Shown one piece after another: positions 27,597-36,429 of a DNA stretch of 64,000 nucleotides. The translations under genes and the position numbers were made by a program. The stretch covers positions 49,807-113,806 of the forward strand of contig NZ_FNJL01000017.1 of NCBI RefSeq assembly GCF_900104515.1, given 5' to 3'. Numbering within the stretch: the first letter of the stretch is position 1; every line of letters begins with the position of its first letter. The notes under the pieces were generated by a model. It was given only the letters and a program-made list of their open reading frames with translations. It made no database searches and had not been told where the DNA came from. This DNA comes from Paracidovorax cattleyae. Lineage in GTDB: Bacteria > Pseudomonadota > Gammaproteobacteria > Burkholderiales > Burkholderiaceae_C.

Positions 27597-28367
27597 TCAA
27601 GGGCGGTGGCGGCGCGTACGCCACAGCGCGGCCAGGTGCCCGAAATCCGAGGCGAGCGGCGGCAGCGCGAGCCCCAGCAGCACCGCCGCCAGGGGCACCA
27701 CCCAGATGAAGCCCACATGCTTGAAGCCGGCCGCGCCCACGATGCCGCCGGCCGTGAACATGCCCAGCAGGCTCGCGAACAGCACGAGCCGGGCGCGATT
27801 GGAATGCACGTGCGCCTCCGGCGGCGTGCCGCGCCGGTTCCAGTAGAGCATCTTGCCCATCTCGATGCCCAGGTCGGTGGCCACGCCCGTCATGTGCGTG
27901 GTGCGGATCTGTGCCGAAGACATCTTGGTCACCACCGCGTTCTGCAGCCCCATGAGGAAGGCCAGTAGCAGCACGGTGAGCGGCACCGAGAACGGGGTGG
28001 GCCAGCCCAGGGTGATCGCGCCCATCAGCCCGAACAGCAGCATCAGCACGGCCTCCAGAAGCAGCGGCAGCGCGAACCCGCTGCGCAGCCGGTGGTGGCG
28101 CGCCCAGTTCACCATGATCGCGGTGGTACCCGCACCCGACATGAACGCCCAGAGCGTGCCCACGGCGGCCAGCACCAGGGCCATGTTGCCCAGCACGAGG
28201 TTGTCTGCCACGGTGGACAGAAACCCCGTCATGTGCGAGGTGTAGCTGTGCACGACGAGGAAGCCGCCCGCGTTCACCGCGCCCGCGTTGAACGCCAGCA
28301 GCAGGCCCAGCAGCCGGTTGGTGGCCGGGGTGCGGTGCCGCCCCATGAGGTGCCGCAGCAGGCGCAT
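27597..28367 (-). CDS. DUF1275 (YoaK-type) membrane protein
   Basis: A 256-residue protein with about six to seven hydrophobic segments and the DUF1275 hallmarks: NAGAVNAGGFLVVHSYTSHMTG near the N terminus (residues about 28-49), then NAVVTKMSSAQIRTTHMTGV in mid-protein. The family is of unknown function. It is inserted between glcE and glcF, only 8 bp from the glcE stop, so it should be on the same transcript. A role in glycolate metabolism is a guess from position. Confidence 0.88.
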   Translation of the reverse strand: MRLLRHLMGRHRTPATNRLLGLLLAFNAGAVNAGGFLVVHSYTSHMTGFLSTVADNLVLGNMALVLAAVGTLWAFMSGAGTTAIMVNWARHHRLRSGFALPLLLEAVLMLLFGLMGAITLGWPTPFSVPLTVLLLAFLMGLQNAVVTKMSSAQIRTTHMTGVATDLGIEMGKMLYWNRRGTPPEAHVHSNRARLVLFASLLGMFTAGGIVGAAGFKHVGFIWVVPLAAVLLGLALPPLASDFGHLAALWRTRRHRP

Positions 28368-28375
28368 GCCCTTCC

Positions 28376-29503
28376 CTACCCCGCAACCCGCCGTCCGGGG
28401 TTGAAGATGCCCGCGGGATCGAAGGCGGCACGCAGCCGGTCGTGGATGCGCTGCAGGGCCGCGTCCGCGGGCTGCGCCGGCACGGCACCGTCCGCCGGCA
28501 CCAGAGGAGACTCCGCCGGAGCGCGGAACGGCGTGGCCGCGCCGCCAACGGCACGCGCGGCCTCCTGCAGGGCAGGCCCCAGGGCTGGCGGTGCCTGCAC
28601 CCAGCGCAGCCCGCCGTGCCATTCGACCAGCGGGCCGGATGCCCCTGAGGGCAATGCCAGGGCCGGAGCCGACTGCGGCACCGACAGGCGCCAGAGCGCG
28701 GCGCCCGCGGGCCGGCCGGCGAACCACGGCAGCGCCTGCTCGCGGCAGGCACCCCACTGCGCGGCCGCCTCCTGCGGCGATTGCAACGTTCCGCCCAGCG
28801 CTCGGCAGGCGGACTCCACGGCCGCCGCGGCACCCCGCAGCCGCAAGTGCAGCACGCCGCCTGCGGCACCGGACGGGCCGGCCTCCCAGCGGCTGGCATT
28901 CAGCGGCAGCGGCTGGCCGCCCCACTCCTGCAGCCGCCGCAGCGCATCGGCCTGCGGCAGATCGAAGCACAGCGTGGCCTCCGCGGGTGGAACGGGCAGT
29001 ACCTTGAGGCTCACTTCGGTGACGATGCCCAGCGTGCCCCAGGCCCCCGCCATCAGCCGCGAGACGTCGTAGCCCGCCACGTTCTTCATGACCTGCCCGC
29101 CGAAGCGCAGGCATTCGGCGCGGCCGTTGACGATCTCCGCCCCGAGCACGAAATCGCGCACGGCTCCGGCGCTCGCGCGGGCCGGGCCCGACAGCCCCGC
29201 CGCGACCATGCCGCCCACGGTGGCGCCCTCGCCGAAATGCGGCGGCTCGAACGGCAGGCACTGCCCCCGGCCGGCCAATAGCGCCTCCAGCTCGGCGAGC
29301 GGCGTGCCGGCGCGCACCGTCACCACCAGTTCGCTCGGCTCGTAGTCCACCACGCCCGCGCAGGCACGCGTGTCGAGCACTTCGCCGGCCAGCGGCATGC
29401 CGCCATGGAAATCCTTGGTGCCGCCCCCGCGGATGCGCAGGGGACGGCCTTCGCGCGCACTGTCGCGCACGCGTTCGATGATCTGGCGGAGGGCGGAATC
29501 CAT
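28376..29503 (-). CDS. glcE: glycolate oxidase FAD-binding subunit GlcE
   Basis: A 375-residue PCMH-type flavoprotein subunit. The FAD-binding region contains PLRIRGGGTKDF and PPHFGEGATVGGMVAAGLSG, with GGQVMKNVAGYDVSRL further on, all typical of GlcE. The ATG at 29503 is followed directly by the family N terminus. GlcE works with GlcD and GlcF. No glcD lies upstream, where a vgrG island begins instead. Either glcD is elsewhere or the locus was rearranged. Confidence 0.93.
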   Translation of the reverse strand: MDSALRQIIERVRDSAREGRPLRIRGGGTKDFHGGMPLAGEVLDTRACAGVVDYEPSELVVTVRAGTPLAELEALLAGRGQCLPFEPPHFGEGATVGGMVAAGLSGPARASAGAVRDFVLGAEIVNGRAECLRFGGQVMKNVAGYDVSRLMAGAWGTLGIVTEVSLKVLPVPPAEATLCFDLPQADALRRLQEWGGQPLPLNASRWEAGPSGAAGGVLHLRLRGAAAAVESACRALGGTLQSPQEAAAQWGACREQALPWFAGRPAGAALWRLSVPQSAPALALPSGASGPLVEWHGGLRWVQAPPALGPALQEAARAVGGAATPFRAPAESPLVPADGAVPAQPADAALQRIHDRLRAAFDPAGIFNPGRRVAG

Positions 29504-29707
29504 GGCTGCATCGTAGCGGCAGCCCCGGAGCGGGGCGCCCGGTGCCCGCGTGAATTTTTTGAACACGGCGCGTGAAGCCTGGATGGGCACGAAAACGACC
29601 CCGCCGGCACCCTCGCATAACGGTTCATTTGCACCGCCATAACACCCGACATCCGGACACAAAACAAATTTTGGCAAGCCCTTCCCTGCTTTGGAAGCGC
29701 TTCCTAT

Positions 29708-30242
29708 CATCGCGCCCGTTTTGAACTCTACCGTTCGGCCGCAAGGGCTGAACCCGACCACAATGACACGCCGCGTCACCATCCGGACGCCCCTGGGAGA
29801 GCAGCTGCAGTTCCGGCAGCTGCGGGGCAGCGAGGAGCTGAGCCAGCTTTTCTCCTTCGACATCGACCTGCGCTCGGAGAGCCGGAACATCGATCCCAAG
29901 GCACTGCTCGGTAAAACTGCGACGGTGGAGATCGAGACGCAAGGCGGCGGGCGCCGTTGCCTCGATGGCCTGGTCACCCGCTTCGGCATGCAGGGGCAGG
30001 ACCACCGCTTCTGTTCGTACCACCTGCGCCTGCAACCCTGGCTCTGGGTGGCCACGCGGCGGCAGGACTTCCGCATCTTCCAGTTCAAGACCGCCCCGCA
30101 GATCGTGCAGGACGTGCTGGGCCGCTACGGCTACCCGATGCAGCTCAAGCTCACGCGGGCTTATCGCAGCTGGGACTACTGCGTGCAATACGGCGAGAGC
30201 GATTTCGACTTCGTCTCGCGATTGCTGGAGCATGAGGGCGCG
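29708..30242 (+). repeat. long direct repeat with 63460-64000 (vgrG 5' regions)
   Basis: The first 160 codons of the vgrG here and of the one at 63521 differ at 14 residues by eye. Similarity starts before the ATG, with a shared TATCATCGCGCCCGTTT in both leaders, and runs past the window edge. Both copies have the same orientation, about 33.8 kb apart, so homologous recombination between them could delete or amplify everything between. Confidence 0.85.
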
Positions 30243-32519
30243 TACTACTACTTCCAGCACGCGAGCGGCCAGCACACGCTGGTGATTGCCGACGACATCG
30301 TAGGTTGCCACGAACCCTTGCCGGGCGCGGCAACCATTCCGTTCTACCCGCCGGAGAAGTCGGCCACGGCCGACCGAGAGAATATCCATGCCTGGGTGCT
30401 CAGCGAGGAAATCAAGTCGGGCCGGTACTACAACGACGACTACGACTTCAAGAAGCCCCGGTCGGACCTCTCCAACATGCGCCAGCAGCCGCCGGGGCAC
30501 GCGCACGATGCGTACGAGATCTATGAATGGCCGGGCGGCTACGTGCAGCACGGCGACGGCGAGCAATACGCCCGCGTGCGCCTGCAGGAAGGGCTCACGG
30601 GCCACAGCACCGTCAGGGGCGAGTCCCGGCACCGCAGCATCGCACCCGGCTATACCTTCACGCTGGAGAACTACCCGCGGGGTGACCAGAACCGCCAGTA
30701 CCTCATCACCGGGGTGACGTACCACCTTCACGAGAATCCGGGCACGTCCTCGATCAACAGCGCCACGCCGGGAGAAGCGCTCAAGAGCAACGAAGAGCAG
30801 GGCTCCTTCCAGAAATTCAGCCTCACGGCCCAGCCCACGAGCCTGCCCTATACCCCGGCAAGAAAAACACCGAAACCGCGCACCACGGGCCCGCAGACGG
30901 CCGTCGTGGTCGGCCCGGCGGGCGAGGAAATCTGGACCGACGAATACGGCCGCATCAAGGTGCAGTTCCACTGGGACCGGCTGGGGGCGATGGACGAGTA
31001 TTCCAGCTGCTGGGTGCGCGTGGCGACCAGTTGGGCCGGCTCAGGCTTCGGGGCAGTATCCATCCCCCGCATAGGGCACGAAGTGGTGATCGATTTCGTG
31101 AACGGCGATCCGGACTATCCGATCGTCATAGGCAGCGTCTACAACGCGGCGAACATGCCACCCTGGGCACTACCGGGCAATGCCACGCAGTCCGGCATCA
31201 AGACACGATCGAGCAAGGGCGGCGCGACCGGCGACGGCATGAGGAACGGCGCCGGCGATGCCAACGCGATCCGCTTCGAGGACAGGAAGGGCGCGGAGCA
31301 GCTATGGCTGCATGCGCAGAAGGACCAGCTCATCGAGGTCGAGAACGATGAAGCGCACTGGGTCGGCAATGACCGGGCCAAGACGATCGACCGGGACGAG
31401 ACGAACACCATCCACCGGGACCGCACCGAGACGGTGGACCGCAACGAGAAGATCACGGTACACGGCTGGCGCACCGAGGAAGTGGATGGCGACGAGACCA
31501 TCGCCATCCACTCCAACCGCACCGAAACGGTGGACCGGGACGAATCCATCACCATCCACCGCAACCGCCGCGAACGGGTCGAACTGGACGAAACGGTATC
31601 GATCGGCGTGGACCGCACGGAGGATGTCGGCCGCAACGAGCAGGTCTCCATTGGCGCCAACCGGGCCAAGACCATCGGCAACAACGAGAAAGACCGGATC
31701 GGCAGAAACTGGTCCCTGCGCGTGGGCAAGACCAAGACCGAGACCATCGGCCGGATGTCGCTGCAGAACGTGGGCATGGCGCGCCTGGACAACGTCGGCA
31801 TGGGCTACAGCCTCAACGTGGGCGTGGCGATGAACACGCTGGTCGGCCTGCAGCAGAGCACCCAGGTGGGCAGGACCAAGCGCCTCGACGTGGGTGACAC
31901 CTACACCCAGGACATCGGCAAGGCCTGGAACCTGCAGGTCGGCCGCACCCAGACAGTGAACGTGGGCGAGCGCCAGGAAACCCGAGCCGGCAAGGTGCTC
32001 TTCGCCCAGGCCGGCGAGCACCTGGAACTGGCCTGCGGCGCGGCGAAAATCGTGCTGCGCAGCGACGGTGGCATCTACCTGCAGGGAACGCACATCGAAA
32101 TGCAGGCCAGCGCCGCGATCAACGCGGACGCCGGGCTCATCGACCTCAACTGCGGCAGCAGCCAGACCGCGCCCGAAACGCCTCCGCCCGCCAGCGACGC
32201 GCCCGGCGACGCGGCGCAGCAGGCCGCCGACACCGCGGAGCGCCAGGCGGAGTCCGCCGCGAACGCCGCCATGGGCGGCGGCGCCTCCGGCCTGCAAAGC
32301 GCCCTCGGCGCACTCCAGCAGGCCAAGGGACTGCTCGACACCGCCAAGGCCCTGAAGAGCGGCGACCTGGGCGCGATCGCCGGGTTGGCCGGGCTGGCCG
32401 GAGGCATCGCCGGCCTGGGCGGGGCGGGTGGCAGTGGCGGCAGTGTGGCCAGCGCCCCTGCCGGTTCCGCCGGCCCTGCGGCCATGGGCAAGACGCCAGG
32501 CTGGAGCGCCAAGCCCTGA
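29763..32519 (+). CDS. vgrG: type VI secretion spike protein VgrG
   Basis: A 918-residue VgrG. The start MTRRVTIRTPLG at 29763 matches the second vgrG. The gp27/gp44-like part spans about 1-380. The gp5 OB-fold (about 390-480) includes DEYGRIKVQFHWDR, SCWVRVATSWAG and IPRIGHEVVIDFVNGDPD. A long needle region (about 520-790) is built from short repeats such as DRTETVDRNE and VGRTQTVNVGE, forming the beta-helix. The tail (about 800-918) is Ala/Gly-rich. It should trimerise at the tip of the T6SS tube and carry PAAR and cargo. The cognate effector genes follow directly. Confidence 0.95.
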   Translation: MTRRVTIRTPLGEQLQFRQLRGSEELSQLFSFDIDLRSESRNIDPKALLGKTATVEIETQGGGRRCLDGLVTRFGMQGQDHRFCSYHLRLQPWLWVATRRQDFRIFQFKTAPQIVQDVLGRYGYPMQLKLTRAYRSWDYCVQYGESDFDFVSRLLEHEGAYYYFQHASGQHTLVIADDIVGCHEPLPGAATIPFYPPEKSATADRENIHAWVLSEEIKSGRYYNDDYDFKKPRSDLSNMRQQPPGHAHDAYEIYEWPGGYVQHGDGEQYARVRLQEGLTGHSTVRGESRHRSIAPGYTFTLENYPRGDQNRQYLITGVTYHLHENPGTSSINSATPGEALKSNEEQGSFQKFSLTAQPTSLPYTPARKTPKPRTTGPQTAVVVGPAGEEIWTDEYGRIKVQFHWDRLGAMDEYSSCWVRVATSWAGSGFGAVSIPRIGHEVVIDFVNGDPDYPIVIGSVYNAANMPPWALPGNATQSGIKTRSSKGGATGDGMRNGAGDANAIRFEDRKGAEQLWLHAQKDQLIEVENDEAHWVGNDRAKTIDRDETNTIHRDRTETVDRNEKITVHGWRTEEVDGDETIAIHSNRTETVDRDESITIHRNRRERVELDETVSIGVDRTEDVGRNEQVSIGANRAKTIGNNEKDRIGRNWSLRVGKTKTETIGRMSLQNVGMARLDNVGMGYSLNVGVAMNTLVGLQQSTQVGRTKRLDVGDTYTQDIGKAWNLQVGRTQTVNVGERQETRAGKVLFAQAGEHLELACGAAKIVLRSDGGIYLQGTHIEMQASAAINADAGLIDLNCGSSQTAPETPPPASDAPGDAAQQAADTAERQAESAANAAMGGGASGLQSALGALQQAKGLLDTAKALKSGDLGAIAGLAGLAGGIAGLGGAGGSGGSVASAPAGSAGPAAMGKTPGWSAKP

Positions 32520-32564
32520 CCGACCCAGCAGCCAGATACCGACAGAAAAAGCGATCGACCCGCC

Positions 32565-32906
32565 ATGGCCCAACCCGCTGCCCGCATGCACGACGACGTC
32601 GCCCACCGGCGCGGCGCCGGGCCCATCCTGGAAGGCGCCCCCACCGTCCGCATCGGGGGGCAACCCGCCGCCCGCATGGGCGACCGGGTGCGCCACAACA
32701 AGGGCATCGAACCCATCACCGAAGGCGAGCCCTCCGTGCGGCTGGCCGGGCGCCCCGCCGCCCGCGTCGGCGATGAAGTCGCCTGCCACGGCGTGATCGC
32801 CCAGGGCTGCCCCACGGTGCGCATCGGCCGCGACAAGGACGAAGCCTGCATGCAGGCCGCCGCCGACGAGGGCGCAGCCTTCGTCGTGCCGGCGCATCGA
32901 CCGTGA
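32565..32906 (+). CDS. PAAR-domain spike-tip protein
   Basis: This 113-residue protein has PAAR-type repeats that cap the VgrG trimer: AARMHDDVAHRRGAGPILEG, then GGQPAARMGDRVRHN, then AGRPAARVGDEVACHG. The conserved His and Cys (CHG) side chains would bind the tip metal. It is 45 bp after vgrG and 68 bp before the effector gene, so the three form one delivery unit. There is no fused toxin domain. The C-terminal 30 residues are unremarkable. Confidence 0.92.
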   Translation: MAQPAARMHDDVAHRRGAGPILEGAPTVRIGGQPAARMGDRVRHNKGIEPITEGEPSVRLAGRPAARVGDEVACHGVIAQGCPTVRIGRDKDEACMQAAADEGAAFVVPAHRP

Positions 32907-32974
32907 CGTGAGGCCCTCGCACCACCCGAGCCCGCCCGTCCCCACTCCATCGACACCGAAAGACCCCGAACCCC

Positions 32975-33946
32975 ATGGCCCTCAAGGAAGAAGACCTTCC
33001 CGACTACGACAAGGACGCCCTCTCGCGCGAACGTGCGCTGCGCAAGACGGCCGAGGAATGCCGCCAGGAACAGGAGAAGGCCAAGGCGGAATTGCCCGGG
33101 TTAAAAAAGGAACGACAGAAACTGGACCGCAAGGCGGAGGGGTATGCGGAAGAGGCGCGGAGGCTAGATCAATTGATCAAACAGACAGAGGGGAAAATGC
33201 GAAAAAACTGCCCAAAAGGGAATTTCTCATGTCTGCCTGCAGAAAAAACTATGCAGGGCACTCTAAATCCGGAGATTGGGAAAATGATCAACGAGGCGCA
33301 AAAAACCAACCTGGATTTCGCTCAGATCGCAAAATGGGAAGGGGTATATCTCCAGTCCTATGTTCCATGGTGGCCAATCCAGCAACCAGATGGCAAACCT
33401 CTGCTGAAAAACAGAAATGGGGAGACCAGACTCCAGGGAAAACTTAATGATGGCAGAGAAAACAACTCGGGAGTCACCATCGCAAAGGGAATAGACTTCG
33501 GCCAACAAGGTCATGCCGCATACAAACGCGGGTTGGAAAAATACAATCAGAGAAACAAAATTCTTTCAGAAGAAGAACTAGAAAAACTCGTGGAGAAAAT
33601 TAAACCATATTTCGGAAAAATTGGGGGAGAAGCATGCGATTTCGCAAGAAAAAACCCCCTAACAATAAGCCAAAGAGAAGCAGATTTATTGAATTTAAGA
33701 GCAGGCGAAGAAACGGCCACTAGGGCTCAAACCCTTTATGAGGAAGGAAATCCCCAAGGTTCAAAAACATTTAAGGAGCTTACTAGAGAGCAACAAACAT
33801 CAATCCTCTCAAACGTTTACCAAAGCTGGAACCTTAATCCTGATCTGAAAGCAGCCATTCTAAACGAAGATCGTGAAAAAATCCCCCGCAAACTCCGCGA
33901 ATGGGATTACCTATACACTTCAATGCCAGAAAAAAAGAAAGAGTAA
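32975..33946 (+). CDS. predicted T6SS muramidase effector (pesticin/T4-lysozyme-like)
   Basis: A 323-residue protein. A charged coiled coil (about 15-72) precedes a C-terminal domain with a T4-lysozyme/pesticin-type catalytic layout: a Glu in KWEGVYLQSYVPW (E122), then SGVTIAKGIDFGQQG with T168 and D174. The T-to-D spacing of six matches pesticin as I recall it. Family members cleave the glycan strand of peptidoglycan. Base composition drops sharply from about codon 35 onward, indicating a foreign toxin domain joined to a GC-rich N terminus. It follows vgrG and PAAR, and candidate immunity genes follow. Confidence 0.7.
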   Translation: MALKEEDLPDYDKDALSRERALRKTAEECRQEQEKAKAELPGLKKERQKLDRKAEGYAEEARRLDQLIKQTEGKMRKNCPKGNFSCLPAEKTMQGTLNPEIGKMINEAQKTNLDFAQIAKWEGVYLQSYVPWWPIQQPDGKPLLKNRNGETRLQGKLNDGRENNSGVTIAKGIDFGQQGHAAYKRGLEKYNQRNKILSEEELEKLVEKIKPYFGKIGGEACDFARKNPLTISQREADLLNLRAGEETATRAQTLYEEGNPQGSKTFKELTREQQTSILSNVYQSWNLNPDLKAAILNEDREKIPRKLREWDYLYTSMPEKKKE

Positions 33947-33951
33947 AAATC

Positions 33952-34668
33952 ATGAGGTATCGGATATTTTTAAATATTTCCATCATTTTTCTTGCCTCTT
34001 CATTAGCAACTCTTGCCAAACCCTCAACCGACCCCTCAATTAACAAAAAACCATCCATGACAAGATATAAAAATCCGGCAAGAGAAATCGAAGGCTGGTG
34101 GCAAGTGGTCAGGCACGAGGCTGCATCAGGCCGTGCGCTACCTCAAGATTGGCCAGAGGGCTTTAGAGATAACAAAGCATATCTTCCTGTCGGAAAAATT
34201 ATCCACATAAAAAGCACAGGCATCACAGCAATGAATCTCAAATCCTCCGATGGACAACCGTCTGGAAGAGCTGGTGATGGCTTCACGTATACGATATTTC
34301 CGCCTTTTGGCCAAGACTTCTGTCCGCATGACGAATGGGGAGATGGATGGAAAGAGGCCTGCGATTTATATGAGAAAAGTGATGCCCCTTTTCAGCAACA
34401 GATGCTCATCCTCAACATCTTCCCTGCCGAAGATTTCGCTATCACATGGCCAAAATTGGAGCCGTATTATTTTGACGTTGTCCCTATAACCATCATGCCA
34501 TCCGCGCTCAACTTCATATCGATATCGAAAACCAAACAGGAAATCTACCTGATGTTCAACCGACCGGACAACTTAAAGCCTCAAAACCAGAAAAAGTACT
34601 CCAGCTTCAGCTACGCCACAGTTTTAAAAAAAGCCACTCAACCGCGAGGTTTGAAAGCACCAGACTAA
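33952..34668 (+). CDS. exported protein, candidate immunity protein for the muramidase
   Basis: A 238-residue protein with a classical signal peptide (MRYRIFLNISIIFLASSLAT, cleaved near ATLAKP) and a mature domain with no recognised family. Its ATG lies 5 bp after the effector stop, and it shares the same low-GC, lysine-rich composition, quite unlike the host backbone. Periplasmic location and position fit an inhibitor protecting against a peptidoglycan-cutting effector. This is inference: no known immunity motif is visible. Confidence 0.65.
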   Translation: MRYRIFLNISIIFLASSLATLAKPSTDPSINKKPSMTRYKNPAREIEGWWQVVRHEAASGRALPQDWPEGFRDNKAYLPVGKIIHIKSTGITAMNLKSSDGQPSGRAGDGFTYTIFPPFGQDFCPHDEWGDGWKEACDLYEKSDAPFQQQMLILNIFPAEDFAITWPKLEPYYFDVVPITIMPSALNFISISKTKQEIYLMFNRPDNLKPQNQKKYSSFSYATVLKKATQPRGLKAPD

Positions 34669-34684
34669 CCAATCAATATCAATC

Positions 34685-35413
34685 ATGTTCTTAGCATTCA
34701 GAGATGGCTTTGCGGCTTCATACGCAAAAGTAATACTTCCAATCCTATTCACAGGAATGCAAACCGCTCATGCCGAGCCCAGCCAGCCAAAAACAACCCA
34801 AGAACCAAGACAAGTCACGTCCTGCGGCATCAGCTTCAAACTTCCGCGCCATCTGAAAATCACAGCGCCCCAAAGAACCGTCAACACGGATGGAGTGGAA
34901 GAATGTGAATTTCAAATCGAATATGCCAAACGCCGTGTCTTCGAGGGGACTTGCAGAGAGGGGGATATCCGCTATCCGGATTCGGAGAAAAATGAGTGCG
35001 AGTGGCGCCCCATGGACGGACCGGCCAGCCAAATTCTGGTTGCCAAGACAAACTTCGATAAAGACAAAAAGACGGTAGGGGGCTTCACTTACAAAGAAAA
35101 CAAGTGGGAAAACACCGAAGGCGCTCGCACTACCTCAGAGGAAGTGCAGTTGGGTAATCATTATGGTCATATGTCTCTTGCCACCATGGTGAGCCATGGA
35201 ACCTCTTGGCAAAGATGGGGCGAATCCGTGGGGTATCAGATCACTGAATACTGCTGCACCGTCAGCAAGGAAGTTGTGTTGATCCAGGTCTCCAGCGACA
35301 TCGCCGTGTACATGGCGCCTCCGCCCCGCGACACGGAAAACGGCGATGAATGCGAAATCTTCTGCCGCAGCGTACGTCCGGCAGAGCCCCGGCAGCGCGC
35401 TGCTGTCCGCTGA
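34685..35413 (+). CDS. exported hypothetical protein, second candidate immunity/accessory gene
   Basis: A 242-residue protein with a signal-like N terminus (hydrophobic about 8-24, cleavage near TAHAEPS). The mature part is hydrophilic with about nine cysteines (for example TSCGISF, ECCEF-like pairs such as EYCCTV, and ECEIFC), suggesting periplasmic disulphides. It begins 16 bp after the preceding gene and shares its intermediate-to-low GC. No family recognised. It may be a second immunity protein or an adaptor. Confidence 0.6.
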   Translation: MFLAFRDGFAASYAKVILPILFTGMQTAHAEPSQPKTTQEPRQVTSCGISFKLPRHLKITAPQRTVNTDGVEECEFQIEYAKRRVFEGTCREGDIRYPDSEKNECEWRPMDGPASQILVAKTNFDKDKKTVGGFTYKENKWENTEGARTTSEEVQLGNHYGHMSLATMVSHGTSWQRWGESVGYQITEYCCTVSKEVVLIQVSSDIAVYMAPPPRDTENGDECEIFCRSVRPAEPRQRAAVR

Positions 35414-35429
35414 CCGAAACACCCCAGCC

Positions 35430-36032
35430 ATGGCCTCTCCCAGTCTCCCGCGCTTCATCGCCCACCTGCGCAGCGACGCCGCCAACCTTTACGCCCTGAT
35501 CGACTCCGCCCGCGACCATTCCCTGGTGCCGCAGATGCGGCAGGCGAACATCGAACACCACTGCCTGTTTTCCGGCGTGAAGGCGCTCACGCTCGCGCGC
35601 GTGGCGCCCTATCTGGTGCCGATGGCCGCGCTGGCGCCGCACCTGGAGCGGCTAGTGCCGTATGCCTGGGGCGGGGCCTGGAGCATGGTCGTGCGCGGCA
35701 CGGGCGGCGCGGAGGCCACGCGCATCCAGCTCAAGAAAAGCAGCCTGGTGCGGCTGCCGGACGGTCGATCGGCGTATTTCCGCTTCTATGACGCGCGGGT
35801 GTTCGACCGCTTCATGCGCATCGGCACCGAGGGGCAGCTGCGCTGGATGCTGGGCGACCGGCTGGACGGGCTGACCTGGGTGAGCGGCGGGGACGCGGCA
35901 CGCACGCGCACCGTCCGCCATGGCCCCGCGCGCAAGGGGCTGTGGGGCCTGGTGCCGGCCACGATCCCTCTGCGTGTGACGGAGCACCATTGGGCCGAAA
36001 CGGCCGGCACGCAGGAAGGAGCCCGCCCATGA
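35430..36032 (+). CDS. DUF4123 T6SS effector adaptor/chaperone
   Basis: This 200-residue protein matches DUF4123 (Tap/TEC-type) adaptors: YALIDSARDH near the N terminus, APYLVPMAALAPHLERLVPYAWGG in the middle, then FRFYDARVFDRFM and LRWMLGD. These proteins load specific effectors onto the cognate VgrG or PAAR in the cytoplasm. GC content returns to the host-like level. It lies downstream of the effector/immunity genes and overlaps the next gene by 4 bp (ATGA). Confidence 0.88.
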   Translation: MASPSLPRFIAHLRSDAANLYALIDSARDHSLVPQMRQANIEHHCLFSGVKALTLARVAPYLVPMAALAPHLERLVPYAWGGAWSMVVRGTGGAEATRIQLKKSSLVRLPDGRSAYFRFYDARVFDRFMRIGTEGQLRWMLGDRLDGLTWVSGGDAARTRTVRHGPARKGLWGLVPATIPLRVTEHHWAETAGTQEGARP

Positions 36033-36406
36033 CGGTGATGGCATTCACCCCGGAGCAGATGGAGCATGCCAGCCTGGAAGAGGCGCAGCGCTGGATCGTG
36101 CAGGTGGCGCGGCGCTGGTTCCGGCTGGAGGCGCAGGAGTTTCCGGACGAGGAAGCCCTCACGCCCGAGCAGGTCACCGCCTGTCTCTACATGGTGCACC
36201 GGGCCGGGCGGCTGGCCGGACTGGAGGACGGCGCAGCCCTGATCCTGACCGGGTTCGACGCGCTGCGCGCCATGCACTGCGGCATCGACGGCAACCTGGG
36301 CGAGATGATCGACTTCTGCGTGCGCATGGCTCGCGGAGGCAACATGGCCCTGGCGCATGCCAGCGTCGAACGCGCACTGGCCCTGGCCAGGCCGGTGCCG
36401 CCGTAA
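36029..36406 (+). CDS. small hypothetical protein coupled to DUF4123
   Basis: A 125-residue, largely helical soluble protein without signal or membrane segments (FTPEQMEHASLEEAQRWIVQ at the start). The start at 36029 overlaps the DUF4123 stop by 4 bp, so it is translationally coupled. Small proteins in this position are common in vgrG islands. No family was recognised. A role with the adaptor is inference from context. Confidence 0.7.
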   Translation: MTVMAFTPEQMEHASLEEAQRWIVQVARRWFRLEAQEFPDEEALTPEQVTACLYMVHRAGRLAGLEDGAALILTGFDALRAMHCGIDGNLGEMIDFCVRMARGGNMALAHASVERALALARPVPP

Positions 36407-36429
36407 AGCCACGCTCGCCCGGGCGCCGG

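Noticed and set aside
29660..29700. A TGGCA...TGCT pattern before vgrG as a possible sigma-54 promoter
   Set aside because: The GG and GC elements are 13 bases apart instead of 10, so it does not fit a -24/-12 promoter.
29625..30971. A 448-codon minus-strand frame under vgrG
   Set aside because: It lies entirely antisense to the well-supported VgrG N-terminal region and has no ribosome site or family features.
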